From Archangium sp. (GTDB lineage Bacteria; Myxococcota; Myxococcia; Myxococcales; Myxococcaceae), in NCBI GenBank assembly GCA_016793525.1, contig JAEUJT010000430.1, positions 1-5,619 on the forward strand: a stretch of 5,619 nt of DNA, read 5' to 3'. The notes beneath the pieces are model-generated. The model worked only from the letters and a program-made list of their open reading frames with translations, was not told where the DNA came from and did no database searches. This document shows positions 3,601 through 5,619 of this stretch, one piece after another (the first letter of the stretch is position 1; every line of letters begins with the position of its first letter). A program made the translations under genes and the position numbers.

Positions 3601-5619
3601 TCGCTCGCCTCTCAGCGCACGTGGCGTGGGGCCTGTTCCTCTGCGCGCGGCTCGCGTTGGCCCACGACGACGGCGGCGTCGACGACATCGTGCCACCCGC
3701 GCTCCTCGAAGCGCTCCCGCTCTCCGCGCCCGACGGAGGCGCGCCGGGCGACGTCGACGTGGCGCTCACCGTCGACGGGTCTGGCGCGGTGATCGACGTG
3801 CAGCTGAGGCACAGCCCCGATGAGGCGTTGGCGGCCGAAGCGCTTTCGGTCGCGCGGCGCTTGCGGTTTCGTCCCGCCACGCGAGGTGGCGAGCCCATCG
3901 CGGTGGTCATCGACTTTCGGTTTCACTTCGCCGCCCCCGTGGTGCCCGACGCTGGGCCGCCGATGGCCCGCATCACCGGGCAGCTGCTGACCAAGGGTAC
4001 GCGCGAGCCGGTGCCGTCGGCCGTGGTGATGCTCTCAGGCACCGAGCTCAACACCTTCAGCGATACTGAGGGCCACTTCACGCTCGAGGTGCCTGCGGGC
4101 CGGGCCAAGCTCGAGGTGAAGGCCCCAGGCCATCGCCCCAAGACATTCCCCGAGGTGGTGGGCCCCGGGGTGGAGCTCAAGGTCGTGTATCGGCTCGAGC
4201 CGGAGTTCGGTCGCCCGTACGAGACGATCGTTCGAGGGCAGGCCGACCGGGCCGAAGTGTCGCGGGTACACCTCACGGGCGCCGAGCTCACCGAGGTGGC
4301 GGGGACGGGTGGAGAGCCGCTGCGGGTGGTGATGGTGTTGCCGGGCGTCACCACCCCGGCCTCGGGGCTGAGCTACCCAGTGGTGCGGGGCGCGCTGCCG
4401 GCGGCGACCGGCTTCTTCATCGACGGGGTGCGTATTCCCCAGTTGTACCACTTGCTGCTCGGGCCCTCGGTCATTCACCCCGACTTCATCGAGGCCATCG
4501 ACTTCTTTCCCGCCAACGCGCCGACGCGTTTCGGCCGAATCACCGGCGGCGTGGTGTCGGCCCAGGTGTCGAAGCCGCGCACCGATCGGGTGCACGTCAC
4601 CGCGTACGCCGATCTCATCAACGCCGGCGCCTTCGCCGAGGTGCCGATTCAGAAGACCGGCACGTCGATCACCGTCGCGGGGCGGGTGAGCTACTCCGGG
4701 TGGTTGCTGGCGGCGCTGGCGGGGGCGCTCGCTCAGCAGTCGAAGCCGGTGGTCGACTTTTACGACTACCAGGCGCGGGTCGAGCAGCGCCTCGGCGCGG
4801 GCACCCTGCGGCTGCTGGCGTTCGGCAGCTCCGACCTGGTGGGCGCGCGCGACAGCGACATCACCCGCCCGTCGGCCTTCGTCACCTCGCGGTTCCATCG
4901 CATCGACCTGCGCGCCCAGTACCCGCTGGGGCCGGGGCAGCTCGAAGCCGGAGGCAACGTGGGGTGGGAGACGCTCGGGCTCTTCGCGGAGCAGAACGGC
5001 GGCCGCATCGGCGCGTTCTTGATGGACCGCTTCGTGCTGACCGGACGGGTGCAGTACCGAGTGGAGCTGGGCTCCGACTGGCAATTCAAGGCGGGGGCCG
5101 ACGTCGAGCGCCAGCTCGCCGACGTGGAGACCACCACCGAGATCGCGATGATGCCGTCGGTCTTTCGGCCGCCTCGGGCCGTGGGCGTCTTCGGTGGGCC
5201 CTTCGCTGAAGTGGGCTTTTTTCACGGCCCGTGGAGCGTGGTGGCCGGAGTGCGGGCCGATGCGTGGCACCTGGTGCCTGACGTCACGCAGCTCTCCGTC
5301 GAGCCGAGGCTCGATGCGCGGTACGTGGTGAACGAGACGGTGACGGTGCGCGCCACCGCTGGCCTCGCTCACCAGGCGCCGCTGCTGCTCATCAGCTTGC
5401 CGGTGGTCGACGTCGCGGCGCTGCGAGACGGGCTGCACCAGGTGGGGCAATTCAGTGCCGGCGCGCAGGTGGCGCTGCCGTTGAAGCTGCAGCTGTCGGT
5501 CGACGGGTACTTCAACCCGATTTTCCAAGCGCGAGAACGCAGCCTGCGCCAGTTCGTCTCGGGCATCTCGAGCCTCGACGATCGCTTCACCGGAGGCCGC
5601 ACCGGCCGCGCGTATGGGC
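3597..5619 (+). CDS. TonB-dependent-receptor-like protein with N-terminal TonB-CTD-like domain (3' end outside window)
   Basis: The frame is open for 674 codons from GTG 3597 to the window edge. Order of parts: signal peptide (residues 1-22, MIARL... ending LALA, cleavage before His23); a TonB C-terminal-like domain (about 52-111) with DVALTVDGSGAVIDVQL and LRFRPA plus a closing strand VVIDFRFHF; a carboxypeptidase-regulatory-like sandwich (about 123-200) with ITGQLL, SDTEGHFTLEVPAG and a KAPGH turn; a receptor plug (about 208-327) with LPGV (248-251), FFIDGVRIPQLYH (273-285) and RFGRITGGVV (311-320); then alternating amphipathic strands of an outer-membrane barrel (about 330 onward, incomplete). 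The product should sit in the outer membrane with its first domains in the periplasm. I see no inner-membrane anchor, so the TonB-like domain cannot act as an ordinary energised TonB. The GTG overlaps the upstream stop by 4 bp, and Arg4 plus the hydrophobic core support this start. Substrate is unknown. The receptor call is secure; the TonB-like call is good but made by eye. Confidence 0.88.
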   Translation, partial: MIARLSAHVAWGLFLCARLALAHDDGGVDDIVPPALLEALPLSAPDGGAPGDVDVALTVDGSGAVIDVQLRHSPDEALAAEALSVARRLRFRPATRGGEPIAVVIDFRFHFAAPVVPDAGPPMARITGQLLTKGTREPVPSAVVMLSGTELNTFSDTEGHFTLEVPAGRAKLEVKAPGHRPKTFPEVVGPGVELKVVYRLEPEFGRPYETIVRGQADRAEVSRVHLTGAELTEVAGTGGEPLRVVMVLPGVTTPASGLSYPVVRGALPAATGFFIDGVRIPQLYHLLLGPSVIHPDFIEAIDFFPANAPTRFGRITGGVVSAQVSKPRTDRVHVTAYADLINAGAFAEVPIQKTGTSITVAGRVSYSGWLLAALAGALAQQSKPVVDFYDYQARVEQRLGAGTLRLLAFGSSDLVGARDSDITRPSAFVTSRFHRIDLRAQYPLGPGQLEAGGNVGWETLGLFAEQNGGRIGAFLMDRFVLTGRVQYRVELGSDWQFKAGADVERQLADVETTTEIAMMPSVFRPPRAVGVFGGPFAEVGFFHGPWSVVAGVRADAWHLVPDVTQLSVEPRLDARYVVNETVTVRATAGLAHQAPLLLISLPVVDVAALRDGLHQVGQFSAGAQVALPLKLQLSVDGYFNPIFQARERSLRQFVSGISSLDDRFTGGRTGRAYG

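Noticed and set aside
2764..3696. Minus-strand open frame opposite the DUF1571 gene
   Set aside because: Arg/Ala/His-rich composition typical of antisense GC-rich frames; the opposite strand encodes a recognisable family.
4035..5528. Long open frame on the minus strand (about 497 codons)
   Set aside because: It lies antisense to the receptor gene, is rich in Arg, His, Gln and Pro as expected from the complement of high-GC3 codons, and shows no domain, while the plus-strand frame has clear receptor motifs.

Overview
The window is about 5.6 kb of very GC-rich DNA with strong G/C preference at third codon positions. The mix of genes points to a myxobacterium or close relative (phylum Myxococcota). 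The clues are a leuS-lptE pair, a DUF1571-type secreted protein, a Cys-rich module of the Dickkopf-N-like type common in myxobacterial surface proteins, and a TonB-dependent-receptor-like protein carrying its own TonB C-terminal-like domain. The phylum call is an inference from gene content; no species can be named.

Left part (1-1114, + strand): the 3' end of leuS (leucyl-tRNA synthetase) overlaps the start of lptE, the outer-membrane lipoprotein that helps place lipopolysaccharide. The two are probably translationally coupled. In enterobacteria the next gene is holA, but here it is absent. Instead 1115-1473 holds a decayed, cysteine-rich coding fragment on the minus strand and the terminator of the next gene.

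Middle (1411-1822, - strand): a complete, compact single-gene unit for ribosomal protein S20 (rpsT), with a recognisable sigma70-type promoter, a good ribosome binding site, a GTG start and a strong intrinsic terminator. It converges on lptE and diverges from the following gene.

Right part (1905-5619, + strand): an unrecognised secreted protein with nine cysteines (1905-2795), then a two-gene unit. That unit is a DUF1571-family exported protein (2902-3600) overlapping by 4 bp (GTGA) a large gene that runs off the window (3597-5619+). The large gene is the most interesting item. Its predicted product has a signal peptide, a TonB C-terminal-like domain, a carboxypeptidase-regulatory-like beta-sandwich, a TonB-dependent-receptor plug, and the first part of a probable outer-membrane beta-barrel. 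The reading frame stays open for 674 codons to the edge of the window.

No tRNA, rRNA, CRISPR array, transposase or prophage gene was seen. The shared theme is the cell envelope: LPS transport, exported proteins and an outer-membrane receptor.
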